DNA from: Hippophae tibetana | Taxonomy: Eukaryota > Streptophyta > Magnoliopsida > Rosales > Elaeagnaceae | DNA: 64,000 nucleotides | Direction of reading: 5' to 3' | Assembly: GCA_037013495.1 (NCBI GenBank) | Contig: CM072812.1 | Span: 71,679,340-71,743,339, forward strand | Shown here: piece after piece, positions 56,792 to 64,000 of the stretch | Layout of the letters: each line of letters opens with the position of its first letter | Numbering within the stretch: the stretch's first letter is position 1 | Position numbers and translations under genes: made by a program | The notes under the pieces: model-generated | Database searches by the model: none | What the model was told of the DNA's origin: nothing | Seen by the model: only the letters and a program-made list of their open reading frames with translations

Positions 56792-57027
56792 TGTTGGTGT
56801 GTATTGTGGTGCATGCTACAACAGTGGTAGACACCAATGCTTAGTGGAGCAAAACATGGAGCAGACAATAATATTAGTGGAGTCATAAAACATGGACGTG
56901 CAACAATTAGAGTTATTGTTTAATTTTCGTTTTCCTTGTATACATATACCTAAACTCTTGTACAGAAACAGAACATAGATGATGTGAAATATACATGATA
57001 ATTATCAGAGAAACACAATATTTGTCA
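56792..57027 (+). repeat. element C: 5' LTR (236 bp)
   Basis: TGTTGGTGTG...TTTGTCA, same length as the 3' LTR, TG/CA ends, directly followed by the primer site. Confidence 0.93.
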
Positions 57028-57422
57028 TGGTATCAGAGCAAGTTATTGCTGACTAATGGAATTACCTACTATGATGATTTCTATTCTACTATCATTTTGA
57101 TTTCTGATTTCTCCTGATTTCTGATTTCTAGTTTACATTTTTTCTCGAAGCTGATTTTTGTTTTACTTGTTGAAACCGATCAGTTGCAATACTGAAAAAA
57201 ATATCACTCACTAGTGCTACGACCATCTAGTATCCAGAGTCGCCATTTCTGCTCAGCGTCAGTTTGTAGCTGTGTCCATTGGCTGATGTACGAACTCTCA
57301 CAGATTGGTTATTACGGTTGGCTGACTAGAGTCACAACCGTCTAGCCACCGTCGTGGGCAGCTGTACCATTTTTCTGCCTCAGAGAAACGTGGAATGTAG
57401 CGAAGAAGAACACCGTTTCATA

Positions 57423-57488
57423 GAGACGGAGGACCAGGTGGAGGGCTGACTCCGTCTGGATGTTGTGGTTGGCTAGGGTTCGGCCATC
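57423..57488 (-). pseudogene. captured ubiquitin gene fragment (22 codons)
   Basis: The minus strand encodes DGRTL followed by ANHNIQTESALHLVLRL. Plant ubiquitin residues 52-73 are [22 protein letters not shown], so 18 of 22 residues agree, including the LHLVLRL tail strand and Arg72; Lys63 is Thr here, and Asp58, Tyr59 and Thr66 are also changed. The codons (CTC CAC CTG GTC CTC CGT CTC) are the C-rich ones of plant polyubiquitin genes, unlike the AT-rich neighbours. The similarity stops before the final Arg-Gly-Gly. RUB/NEDD8 differs in this region and fits less well. The fragment is antisense to the element and non-functional as ubiquitin. Confidence 0.8.
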
Positions 57489-57587
57489 CTGATCGTCCAT
57501 CAGAAGAAGGAAGGCGCTGCTCTGCGAAAATGAAAAAAAATTAGGGCAGGGGAAAATGGAAGCCGCTGTTTCTTTATATATATAGTG

Positions 57588-57677
57588 GCAGCAGACGAAG
57601 AGGAAGAAGAAAGCAGCAGACGAAGAGGAAGTAGAAAGCAGCAAACGTAGAGGAAGAAGAAAGTAGAAGACGAAAAG
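57588..57677. repeat. 25-bp tandem repeat in element C leader
   Basis: Three full units of GCAGCAGACGAAGAGGAAGA plus five bases (57588-57612, 57613-57637, 57638-57662) and a partial fourth, with few differences. Confidence 0.8.
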
Positions 57678-57810
57678 CGCCGCTTTAGGAGGGCTACGCG
57701 AATGGGAATTTGTTTTTAGGGTTACAGTTTTACGTTTTATATTTATATATTGGCTGTAAAAAAAATTTAGAGATTTTGCAGAATCTAGAGATTTAACCAC
57801 CAATTTCATA

Positions 57811-58617
57811 TTGGAAAATTGGACGATAAAAATGACGGAAGTTCTAACTAGAGCTCAGATCACCTCACAACCTCCGCTAACTGAAGCGTCGACTGCTTCC
57901 ATTAGTATCAAGTTGGGAGGATCCAACTATGCGTTATGGTCCCAGGTGGTGGAGATGTATATCTCTAGCAAAGACAAACTGGGATATATTAATAGGGATT
58001 TTCCTCAACCTGTTGAAACCGACCCTTCATTTAGGAGATGGCGTACTGAAAATGCCATTGTCAAAGGATGGTTGAGCAATTCGATGGACCCCTCCTTGAT
58101 TGCAAATTTTATTCGATTCCCAACTGCGAAACAGGTTTGGGATTCTGCTGCTACCACCTACTATGATGGGACAGACACGTCTCAAGTGTATGATCTTCGC
58201 CGTCGACTTACTCGTACGAAGCAGACATGTGGATCCATTGAAAAATACTACAATGACCTTCAAGGGTTATGGCGAGAAATTGATTTCCATCGTCCTAATC
58301 CAATGGAGTGTGCAACTGAGATACAAAAATACAAATCCATCGTATAGGAAGATCGAGTGTATACCTTCCTTGATGGACTTGATGACAGACTAGACAAAAC
58401 TTGAAGTGATGTGCTTCAAATCAAACCATTCCCTACGGTGGAACAAGCCTATGGATTCATTCGTAGGGAAGAGGTCTGGCAGACTGTGATGATCACGGGT
58501 GCAGATACGACACCCAGAGCAGTTATGGCTTTCAAAGGGATCAAGGGACACCATAATCCATTGCCACCTAAACTAGGAACTTTTTTAGGTAGCAAGAAAT
58601 CCACCGTCTATTGACAT
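57811..58617 (+). pseudogene. element C: gag
   Basis: Opens with a Thr/Ser-rich lead (about 30 residues), then 'SISIKLGGSNYALWSQVVEM' and 'SSKDKLGYINRDFPQPVETD', 'WRTENAIVKGWLSNSMDPSL', 'FPTAKQVWDSAATTYYDG', and the UBN2 core 'YDLRRRLTRTKQTCGSIEKY' and 'YYNDLQGLWREIDF' (58180-58290). The second part has 'FLDGLDD' and 'VLQIKPFPTVEQAYGFIRRE' (58360-58465). This is the complete gag plan of RETROTRAN_Gag_2/3-type copia elements. Few breaks. Confidence 0.88.
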
Positions 58618-58800
58618 GAAATGTGGCCATTGTGGAAACTCCAAACACACCCATGAAAACTGCTTCAAACTACATGGGTATCTGGAATGGTGGAATGATC
58701 TTCAAGCACGGAAGAAAAGGGAAACCACTAGGCGAGCCGTTGTGGCTACCAATAATGCATCACTATCCCTTATTCCTCAGGCCAAATCTTCCTAGGATCT
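58618..58800 (+). pseudogene. element C: CCHC zinc knuckle region
   Basis: CGHCGNSKHTHENC (58622-58663) is a clean CX2CX4HX4C knuckle followed by FKLHGYLEWWNDL, as in copia gag tails that bind genomic RNA. It links gag to protease. Confidence 0.85.
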
Positions 58801-59190
58801 AGGTATTTCAAGTAAAGTATTTCACATCTCTACTGGTAGTGATAATGAGGATTGGATTCTAGACTCTGGAGCTACATATCATATGACATTTGACCCAAAA
58901 GATCTCTCCAATACAACCCAATCGAGACAGAGCCGTGTTGCCAATGCCAATGGGGTCACTTATTCAGTTACAGGGGCTGGAATAGTGACTTTATTTCCTT
59001 CATTATCATTATCTAATACATTATTTGTACCCTCTCTTTCAAACAGACTAATGTTTGTAAGTCAGGTCACTTCAGATCTTAACTGTGTAGTATTGATGTA
59101 TTCTACCTTTTGTCTTCTATAGGATATTCTCACCAAGAAGATCATTGGGCGTGGTACTAAGAGAGGGGGGGTTATATTATGTGGATGACC
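58801..59190 (+). pseudogene. element C: protease and gag-pre-integrase
   Basis: WILDSGATYHMTFDP (58853-58895) is the copia aspartic protease active site. 'VTYSVTGAGIVTLFPSLSLS' and 'LFVPSLSNRLMFVSQVTSDL' follow, typical of the protease core and the transition to gag-pre-integrase, then 'GLYYVDDLSS' (about 59165-59195). Few breaks. Confidence 0.88.
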
Positions 59191-60548
59191 TCAGTTCAGG
59201 AAGAGCAAATCACATGCAACACACTGTTGGTAACAAGGAACACGAGATTTGGTTATGTCATCGTCGATTTGGGCATCCATCATTTCGGTATTTAAAGCAC
59301 CTACTCCCTAGTTTATTTTCAAATATCACACACTCAGATTTCAAATGTGATACTTGTATCTTAGCAAAAAGTCATAGGGCGTCTTATCCTATAAGCATGA
59401 ATAAAAGTATGACTCCTTTTGCTTTAGTACATTCTGATGTTTGGGGACCTTCCCCGGTCACTACATCATCAGGTCATCGTTAGTTTGTAATTTTTGTTGA
59501 TGATTGTACACAAATGACATGGCTCTACCTTCTCAAACATAAAGATGAAGTATTTTCTACATTTCACTTGTTTCACACCATGGTTCAGACACAATTTTCT
59601 GAAAAAAATTAAGATTCTTAGGTCTGATAATGGAGGGGAGTATGTTAATCGACAATTTTGAACATACTTGGAAAACCATGGTATTCTCCATGAAACCTTG
59701 TGTTCATAAACCCCACAACAGAATGAGACTACGGAGAGGAAGAATAGGCATATTTTAGAAACTGCCCGGGCCTTACTAATTGGTGCACATATGCCTAGTA
59801 GATACTGGAGTGATGTTGTTACTACAACTGTGTATCTACTAAACCGTATGCCCACAAAAACCTTACAATTTCAAACTCCATTAAAGGTGTTATCTGATCA
59901 TGTTCCATTGCCTACTATTTTGATGCTTTCGCCTTGAATTTTTGGATGTGTGGCGTTTGTCCACCTCCATAAAAATCAACGAACTAAGTTGGATCCATGT
60001 GATATCCGAAGTGTTTTCTTGGGGTATGGCGTGCAAAAAAAGGGATACCGATGGTACGATCCTATTACTAAAAGAACCTACATTACCATGGATGTCACTT
60101 TCCTAGAATCTGAATGTTTTTTTCCATCATCAGTATCCAATTACCCTCTTCAGGGGGAAAGTTATGGTGAAGAACGGAATTGGCTTGATGTTGAAGTATT
60201 AGACGTTAGTAACAATCCGACATACTTAGATAATGCCAACAATACGGATGAGCCAGTACCTAGACCCAAACTTGAACTTCTAAGAACTGAATCTGAACTA
60301 GTGACTGAATCTCCAGAAGACGCAGTGGTTGATGCACCCTTCCACTCTCTAGTACCCAATGATCCTTCTGCTGAGAATACTCCTGAGATAAGTTCTCCTA
60401 TCACACCTTTACAAAATAATGCTATAGATACATCTGTTGATTATATTCTACCTTTCAGACACAATCGAGGCAAACCTCTGAATCGATACTCTCCAGACCA
60501 AGAGAACCGACAATCCAAGTATCTAATAGCCAATTATGTATCTACTTA
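59191..60548 (+). pseudogene. element C: integrase
   Basis: Zinc-binding region 'IWLCHRRFGHPSFRYLKHLL' and 'CDTCILAKSHRASYP' (59250-59400), then the catalytic core starting 'LVHSDVWGPSPVTTSSGHR' (first Asp), 'DNGGEYVNRQF' (second Asp, about 59620-59660) and 'TERKNRHILETARALL' containing the Glu (about 59730-59780). The C-terminal part has 'FGCVAFVHLHKNQRTKLDPC' and 'SVFLGYGVQKKGYRWYDP' (59940-60065), the conserved copia integrase end, then a Pro/Ser-rich linker before RT. Several breaks. Confidence 0.88.
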
Positions 60549-61640
60549 AGGGTTATCAGAACCTATCGGGGCTTTTGCACAAACACTCTCCTTATATCAT
60601 ATTCCAAGCAGCGTTGAAGAAGCCTTATCTGATCCAAATTGGGCTCAAGCTATAAAAGAAGAATTTGAGGCACTATAGAAGAACAACACATGAGTGTTAA
60701 GCAAGTTGCCTCAAGGGAGGAAGATGGTAGGATGCAAGTGGATTTTCTCCATTAAGTATAAAACAGATGGGTCAGTTGATTGATACAAGGCGAGGCTAGT
60801 AGTGAAAGGGTATACACATAAACATGGTATAGATTATCAAGAAACCTTCTCACATGTGGCTAAACTAAAAACTATGAGAGTTTTGTTATCTCTTGCAGCA
60901 AATTTAGATTGGCCATTGCACCAACTTGATGTGAAGAATGTCTTCCTTCATGCTGACCTTGAAGAAGAGATTTACATGGATATTCCACCAGGATATATTG
61001 TTACATTAGGAAAAGAAACTACATATAGATTACAACAAGCATTGTATGGACTAAAGCAATCACCTCTAGCATGGTTTGGAAGATTGAGTTCAGCAATGAG
61101 AAAATATGGGTTTCAACAAAGAAACTCTGACCACACTCTTTTCCTAAAACATCGATTGGGAAAAATAACATCCCTTATAGTCTATGTAGACGACATGATC
61201 ATTACAGGAGATGATAAAGAAGAAATCTCTAGGCTTCAAGAACAACTATCAAATGAGTTTGAAATGAAGGACTTGGGAGGACTCAAATACTTCTTAGGCA
61301 TTGAGGTAACAAGATCAAAACAAGGTATATGTCTTTCCCAAAGGAAATATACTCTAGACCTACTAGCAGAGGCATGATTACTAGATTGTAAACCTGTCGA
61401 TATTCCGATGGTCCAAAATCATAAACTTGGAGAATATGTGGACCAAGTACTAGCAGATAAATAGAGATATCAACGGTTAGTAGGTAAACTCATATACTTA
61501 TCTCATACTCGACCTGATATTGCTTATGTTGTGAGTGTCGTGAGTCAGTTTATGCACTGCCCAAGTGAAGACCATATGGATGTCGTCATGCGAATACTCC
61601 GTTATTTAAAATCCTCTCCTGGGAAAGGACTTATGTTTTT
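60549..61640 (+). pseudogene. element C: reverse transcriptase
   Basis: Contains 'WAQAIKEEFEAL' and 'GCKWIFSIKYKTDGS' (60640-60780), 'KGYTHKHGIDYQETFSHVAK', 'HQLDVKNVFLHADLEEEIYM', 'QALYGLKQSPLAWFGRL', and the catalytic YVDDMIITGD (from about 61182), then 'DLGGLKYFLGIEVTRSKQGI' and 'SHTRPDIAYVVSVVSQFMHC' (61500-61560). This is the full set of copia RT motifs in order. The longest open stretch is 191 codons. Few breaks. Confidence 0.92.
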
Positions 61641-62097
61641 CAAAGAATGATCAATTGGAAGTCCTTGGATATACAGATTCAGACTGGGTAGGGAATATAA
61701 AGGATAAGAAATCTACTGCTGGGTACTTTACTTTTGTGGGGGGCAATCTTGTTACATGGAGGAGCAAGAAGCAAAAGGTAGTTGCCTTATCTAGTGTTGA
61801 AGCTGAATTTCGAGGAATGATCAAGGGAATATGTGAGCTCCTTTGGTTGAAAAACTTCTAATTGAGATTGGTGTTGCTCCTAACTCTAAAATGAACTTAT
61901 TTTGTGATAATAAATCAGCCATTGCCATCTCTCACAATCCAGTTCAACATAATCGCACGAAGCACATTGAAGTGGATCGGAACTTCATCAAACAGAATCT
62001 TGAAGAAAAGATTATTCAGCTTCCATTTGTTAAATCAGAAGATCAATTGGCTAATATACTCAAAAAATTTGTGTCTGCAAAGAACTTCTAAAACTCA
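61641..62097 (+). pseudogene. element C: RNase H
   Basis: 'LGYTDSDWVGNIKDKKSTAG' (61660-61720), 'WRSKKQKVVALSSVEAEFRG', 'FCDNKSAIAISHNPVQHNRT' and 'KHIEVDRNFIKQNLEEKIIQ' (up to about 62020), ending 'SEDQLANILKKFVSAKNF'. The D-E-D pattern (YTDSD, EAEFR, CDNKSA) is that of copia RNase H. It would remove the RNA template. Few breaks. Confidence 0.9.
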
Positions 62098-62146
62098 CTT
62101 GACAAGTTGGGCATAAGAGACTTATATGCACCAACTTAAGTGGGAA

Positions 62147-62382
62147 TGTTGGTGTGTGTTGTGGTGCATGTTGCAACAGTGGCAGACACCAATGCTTAGT
62201 GGAGCAAAACATGGAGTAGACAATAATATTAGTGGAGCCATAAAACATGGATGTGCAGCAATTAGGGTTATTGTTTAATTTTCGTTTTCCTTGTATACAT
62301 ATACCTAAACTCTTGTACAGAAACAGAACAAAGATGATATGAAATATACATGATAATTATCAAAGAAACACAATATTTGTCA
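62147..62382 (+). repeat. element C: 3' LTR (236 bp)
   Basis: Begins TGTTGGTGTG after the polypurine tract and ends TTTGTCA before the CTAAT duplication. Differs from the 5' LTR at 12 sites, mostly C/T or G/A changes. Confidence 0.93.
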
Positions 62383-62860
62383 CTAATGTGGTGTATTATT
62401 AATAAGAAAATTCTAGGTTCTTCACATACAAATGTTATGGATTTGCAACTTCTATTGCAAACAATTCAAAAAGGTAATTCCTTTATGGATGATTATCTAC
62501 TAAGAGTGAAAGATATTTCTAATCACCTTTTAGCAAATGGTGAAGTGATTGTAAATAAGGATCTAATTCTCTTTGTTATGCGAGGGTTAGATTCTAGGTA
62601 TAATTCTTTCATTTCATCTTTATATTTTCATAATGGTTCTATTACTTTTAATGACATGCATAACCTGCTTCCTGGACATGAACACATATTAGAGCATCAA
62701 GCCAATCAAGTAGGTGTTGATGCTCTAACATGGAACGCATGTTACAACTTATCAGGTACATCTTGCCACTCTACAAGTAGGTGTTCCTACTATGTCTGCC
62801 TTTGTTGCAAAAGCTTCATCATCTAGCTATTCCAATGTGTCAAGATCTGATCCTCTTAAG
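62383..62860 (+). pseudogene. element D: gag, second part
   Basis: Resumes after element C with the UBN2-type core: 'MDLQLLLQTIQKGNSFMDDY', 'LLRVKDISNHLLANGEVIVN', 'KDLILFVMRGLDSRYNSFIS' and 'SITFNDMHNLLPGHEHILEH' (62435-62700). This is the usual second half of copia gag (L...LQ..KKG..S...YL...K.I...L...G......D.L...L.GL...Y..F). It is cleaner than most fossils here. Few breaks in this part. Confidence 0.85.
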
Positions 62861-64000
62861 AATCATTAAAACCTCCAAGATTTTCTTGTCAATAATGAGA
62901 CCTCTCAAGGTCAGGCTAAATGCACTGAATTCTCTTACATCTCTTTTTACAAAAATAAGAAGCTATCACCCTAAAAAAATACTATTAAGTGTTAAGTGTA
63001 TGGTAAGCTTGGCCATAAGGAACAAAAGTGCTTCCAGCTTCATGATTTACTTCTTGGAAAAGTTAGTTCTGCTTCTACATTTTTGTCAGATTATAACACT
63101 TCTCATCCTTCCTCTGATGCACCTTAGTGACTACTTGACTCTGGTGCAATTCATCACTAGACTAGTAATGTTGCCAATCTTTATGCTTTAGTTTCCTACA
63201 TTGGCCATAAGTCAGTAACTATAGCTAATTGCACTTCTTTACCCATTTAAAACTTAGGTTCTAATGTTATATTTATGAATGATTATATGTTTCATGTAAA
63301 CAAGATCTTGCCCAGAACAAAAGTTCCTTTTAATTTGTTATCAATACATCACTTACGTGGTGATAATGATTTGATCATCGAGTTTGGTATTGATTCATTT
63401 TTTGTAAAGAAGGCACACACAAAAAGGATTCTAGCTCAAGGAGCAGTGGGTGAAGTCTTATAGAAGATTAATGGTGATGTGCTTCATACACTTTCTTTTG
63501 GTATAGTCTCATCTTATGCAGACCCTTGAACATATACAAGTAGTGTTACTAATAGTGTTTGGCACACCAGATTAGCTCATCATTCTAATAAATTTTTTGA
63601 TATTCTTGTACACAAGTCTATGTTACCTTATATAACTGCTAAAAATAAGAGTTTATCTTTTGTTTTTCCTTTAGCTAAAAGTCATATACTTCCTTTTAAC
63701 TCTAAACATGTAATGGCTAGTAAGCCTTTTTTATCTCATCTATATGGATATTTGGATATGATTGAAAGACCTTTTTTTTGCTAAACTAAGTCCATACAAA
63801 CTAATGGGGGAGGGAAATTTTAGTTCTTAAACACCCATCTTAGTGCTCTTGGTTTAAATCATAGAGTCATTTTTCCTTCAACTTTAGAGAAAAATGTAGT
63901 TGTTAAGTCTCGAAATAAGAGAGTAGTAGAGAAAGGACTTGCTTTGTTACTGTAACGGGGTTTTCCTACTATTTATTGGTTGCATGCTTTTCGTACAACA
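62861..64000 (+). pseudogene. element D: zinc knuckle, protease and start of integrase
   Basis: A knuckle-like 'GKLGHKEQKCFQLHD' at about 63002-63046, then the protease active site LLDSGAIHH (about 63130-63157), 'NKILPRTKVPFNLLSIHHLR' and 'DNDLIIEFGIDSFFVKKAHT' (63300-63420, the end of protease), then 'VWHTRLAHHSNKFFDILVHK' (63560-63615), the His-His half of the integrase zinc region. The window ends within integrase. Several breaks. Confidence 0.8.

Larger units (their letters stand above)
57041..57810 (+). other. element C: 770-bp leader before gag
   Basis: Unusually long and GC-rich leader between primer site and gag. It contains an antisense ubiquitin coding fragment (57423-57488) and a 25-bp tandem repeat (57588-57677). 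A 155-codon frame on the minus strand (57342-57809) spans both, but outside the ubiquitin part it looks like translated repeat (Ser/Phe/Leu runs). Confidence 0.7.
56792..62382 (+). mobile_element. Ty1/copia element C, structurally complete
   Basis: A 5.6-kb element with two 236-bp LTRs, a perfect primer site (TGGTATCAGAGCA, 57028-57040), gag, CCHC knuckle, protease, integrase, RT, RNase H and a polypurine tract (AAGTGGGAA, 62138-62146). It is flanked by CTAAT on both sides (56787-56791 and 62383-62387), so its ends are exact. Its coding part has roughly ten to fifteen breaks. The LTRs differ at 12 of 236 positions, 11 of them transitions, which with commonly used plant LTR rates means a few million years. 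Its long leader contains ubiquitin-derived sequence. Confidence 0.92.
56187..64000 (+). mobile_element. Ty1/copia element D, interrupted by element C and running off the window
   Basis: 5' LTR 56187-56371, primer site, gag (first part to 56791), then the nested element C, then the rest of gag, a CCHC knuckle, protease, gag-pre-integrase and integrase zinc region up to the window end. RT, RNase H and the 3' LTR would lie beyond 64000. Same gag type as copia 2. Broken, with several breaks, and older than C, which inserted into it. Confidence 0.85.

Noticed and set aside
57342-57809. 155-codon host gene on the minus strand
   Set aside because: Only about 22 codons resemble a real protein (ubiquitin); the remainder is translated tandem repeat and leader sequence.

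Overview
This window looks like heterochromatic or intergenic DNA from a flowering plant. It is strongly AT-rich and carries Ty1/copia and Ty3/gypsy LTR retrotransposons whose primer sites match plant initiator tRNA-Met or tRNA-Asp, MITEs of plant type, and an integrated plant pararetrovirus (Caulimoviridae). I found no convincing complete multi-exon host gene, no tRNA or rRNA gene and no bacterial features. The only host-type coding signals are one small intact 59-codon ORF (2617-2796) and a scrap of a ubiquitin gene carried inside a copia element.

Layout. 1-11,040: AT-rich intergenic DNA with a hAT-like MITE (5011-5652), an AT microsatellite between two 32-bp direct repeats, and the small ORF. 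11,040-14,700: an old copia element on the minus strand, interrupted by a piece of a SIRE-type LTR. 15,187-38,085: a stack of SIRE/Maximus-lineage copia material, nearly all on the minus strand: long LTRs, two gag regions with CCHC knuckles, and two env-like regions, with no SIRE pol visible. A second copia element (about 22,517-28,477) sits inside it, and that element's reverse transcriptase region in turn holds a Harbinger-type MITE full of degenerate telomere-like TTTAGGG repeats. 38,086-51,518: a gypsy element of the Athila/Tat type (gag, protease, tRNA-Asp primer site) into which the pararetrovirus is inserted at 41,845-49,719. 51,519-54,370: more SIRE gag start and LTR sequence. 56,187-64,000: copia element D, whose gag is split by a complete copia element C (56,792-62,382).

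The most interesting object is the pararetrovirus block. It is one caulimovirid genome long (7.9 kb). In order it carries a movement protein, small coil-rich ORFs, a coat protein with a zinc knuckle, protease-RT-RNase H, a transactivator (TAV), a pregenomic-RNA promoter with TATA box and AATAAA at CaMV-like spacing, a 110-codon leader ORF, and a tRNA-Met primer site. Its two ends are imperfect inverted arrays of a short 'AGGTTT' motif, and the block is flanked by a perfect 9-bp duplication of the gypsy target. That is the signature of a cut-and-paste TIR element rather than of the usual illegitimate integration of pararetroviral DNA.

The second notable object is a 22-codon stretch of ubiquitin coding sequence, antisense, in the untranslated leader of copia element C. 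Element C has 236-bp LTRs differing at 12 sites and a perfect CTAAT target duplication in element D, so the order of insertion is clear. All retroviral-type elements here are fossils with several to many breaks. Boundaries inside the SIRE stack are approximate because I could only compare repeats by eye.
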